Part shown: in pieces, positions 62,570 to 64,000 of the stretch
How positions within the stretch are numbered: the first letter of the stretch is position 1
Layout: each line of letters begins with the position of its first letter
NCBI GenBank assembly: GCA_964304625.1
Contig: OZ199840.1
Span: forward strand, 124,001 to 188,000
DNA length: 64,000 bases
From: Kudoa neothunni
Taxonomy: Eukaryota > Cnidaria
Direction: 5' to 3'
The notes under the pieces: generated by a model
Databases searched by the model: none
The model's input: the letters and a program-made list of their open reading frames with translations, nothing else
Told to the model about the DNA's origin: nothing
Position numbers and translations under genes: made by a program

Positions 62570-64000
62570 TTAATCTCTTTTCTTCTTCAATACCACGATG
62601 CCAATTATTGCAATAACCACAACCACAGCAACACATGCAATAATGATTCTAAAATCAGTTAATTCAATATATCAGCACTTAAAAATGTTTACATAAGTTT
62701 TGTTTTATCCCTAAAAAATATTAAATTAAAGAAATCAGTTTACTAAGCTCACCCTGAACTACTCTTTGCTCCTACGATATATAACATTAAATTACACTGT
62801 GAACAAATAATATACCTTGTTGTATGTCAGCACCGCCAAAAATTGTATCATCTTCGACACTGTAAACAGTCAAATAATAATCATTTCCATCAGGTAAATT
62901 ATTTATTTTGAATTCTTTACAGGTCACAAAGGCTGCACATCTGTCTACGCTTCTTCCCATGCAAGATTTTACTACGGCATTTGACTTGACACTGCTGTTA
63001 CGTAACTCCCATTTGCATTTTGATTTATCGTTCATACTGGATGGAACTGTGGTGGTTACAATGAAACTGTTCCCGTCACGTGTAATGACGACTGATATCA
63101 ATTTTGAGGAGTCAGTTGGGTTTAATTGTGGTGTACTAATATAAGTTTCGTTTAAGAAATTCTTAATAGAGACATTAATTGTAATACTTGATTCTATAAT
63201 ATGCTCTTTTTGTGAAGATTTTCCAATAGCTGTGACTAAAATTTTGTATGTATTTGCTGCTTCATACTCGGGAAATGTTATGGAACTGCAAAGGGGATTT
63301 GAAGAACATGTATTTGCGCTGTTCGCGACATCAGCAAGCTGTGTATCTGAAGTGCCCGGAACTGAAGATTTCGCTGCTGTCATTGGGCCACCATCTGCTA
63401 CTATTGGCACAGCGATTCTAGCTATGTTGAGATCTGCTGAACTTACACTGGGAGGAGCAGCTGAAGGGGGGTACTGGTGCTACTGGGGCGGTAACAGGTG
63501 TCGTTACTTTCGGCACCACAGGACATGTGTAATAGTCTGTGTAATCGTTACCAGTCTTCTTTTGTACGACATAACTACAAGTTGCAGTTGGATCAACGGA
63601 ATTTAATCTTGCCTTCAATGACAAACCATCCAAGGTGATCTTATGTGTTATCGTTAACGTTGTTAATGCTAATAAACAATTAAAGAGTAAATTATAACTT
63701 CAATAACCTGTTCGTATATCTGTGTAATCTTTTATGTCGTAATCCTTATGTGCAATCACCCTGATGTCATAAGGTTTGTTTGGCTCGAGGTCTTCTATCG
63801 TAACTTGTTCACTACAAATTCCTCTACATGGGGTGTTGCCATTGCATTTCGCGTGGAAAAAGCTGTCCAATCCAGCCGGACTCACCAAATACTCACAGGT
63901 AGGTTCGGTTTTCTTTTGTGCAGGGTCAGTTGTGATGGCAGCTATAGCTGTAAGAGAGACTGTAGTATCTGTTTTTGTAGGATCAGTAGTTCCATACTCT
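62570..64000 (-). CDS. Family gene F, 3' part, cut by window edge
   Basis: Exons on the minus strand: from the window edge to 63708, then 62816-63668, 62753-62771 (19-nt microexon) and 62570-62648. Domains seen: the four-Cys unit of exon 5 (CEYLVSPAGLD, then LEPNKPYDIRV), exon 6 (CSYVVQKKTGNDY and CSSNPLCSSITF) and exon 7 (CKWELRNSSVKSNAVVKSC, then LPDGNDYYLTV). They are followed by a membrane helix (IIIACVAVVVVIAIIGIVVL) and tail KKKRD, another KKXX form. The intron that separates exons 6 and 7 in the paralogs is read through here: 63136-63187 has GT-AG ends, but splicing it breaks the frame whereas reading through stays open. One extra base appears in the G6 run at 63467-63472. Confidence 0.75.

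Overview
The window is AT-rich DNA from an animal nuclear genome with very short introns (mostly 35-60 nt, one of 31 nt) and many decayed cut-and-paste DNA transposons. The animal assignment rests on a complete protein O-mannosyltransferase 2 (POMT2-type) gene and on the transposon types (Merlin, piggyBac, pogo/Tigger, hAT, MULE, Helentron-like). The species cannot be named from the sequence. A small-intron parasite such as a myxozoan would fit, but that is a guess. I saw no LTR element, endogenous virus, Polinton, CRISPR array or tRNA.

The main content is a family of at least six related genes, called A-F here. A (1-865, minus, cut by the window edge), C (9521-12537, minus), B (19964-22975, minus), D (47132-50130, minus), E (58495-61444, plus) and F (62570-64000, minus, cut by the edge). 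The complete members have nine exons: a signal-peptide exon, six domain exons, a 19-22 nt microexon and a transmembrane exon. D reads without a break for 866 codons. In D, A, B and C every domain exon is flanked by phase-1 introns. Five of the six domain exons share a four-cysteine, fibronectin-III-like pattern. The predicted product is a type I membrane protein with a tiny lysine-rich tail, ending in a KKXX-like signal in four of five readable members. The membrane-distal exons differ strongly between copies, while the proximal exons and even their introns are almost identical. This suggests gene conversion and/or selection for diversity. I do not recognise the family; it is the best candidate for an undescribed system.

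The second host gene is POMT2-like, minus strand, 40742 down to about 31691. I reconstructed it as 21 exons. All introns are 38-59 nt except one of 6,163 nt, which has been filled by a Tigger and a piggyBac element.

Transposon layout: Tigger with a piggyBac nested in its coding region (3607-8457); nested Merlin elements (13801-19096); piggyBac and MULE remnants (25811-27453); Helentron-like element (27745-29705); hAT MITE with an 8-bp target duplication (29807-30778); two Tiggers and a MULE remnant (41574-44902); a pogo-type MITE (46220-46454); a nest of hAT MITE, piggyBac and hAT-Charlie (52117-56567); and further Helentron-like ends near 56.6 and 61.6 kb. Positions 1-3604 are a near-copy of 22111-25710, and 8566-12537 is a copy of about 19098-22975, so the array has grown by segmental duplication.

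Several family members carry one-base frameshifts lying almost entirely in homopolymer runs. Either consensus errors or early decay could explain them. All exon-intron models are my own reading by eye from splice signals, phase and paralog comparison.
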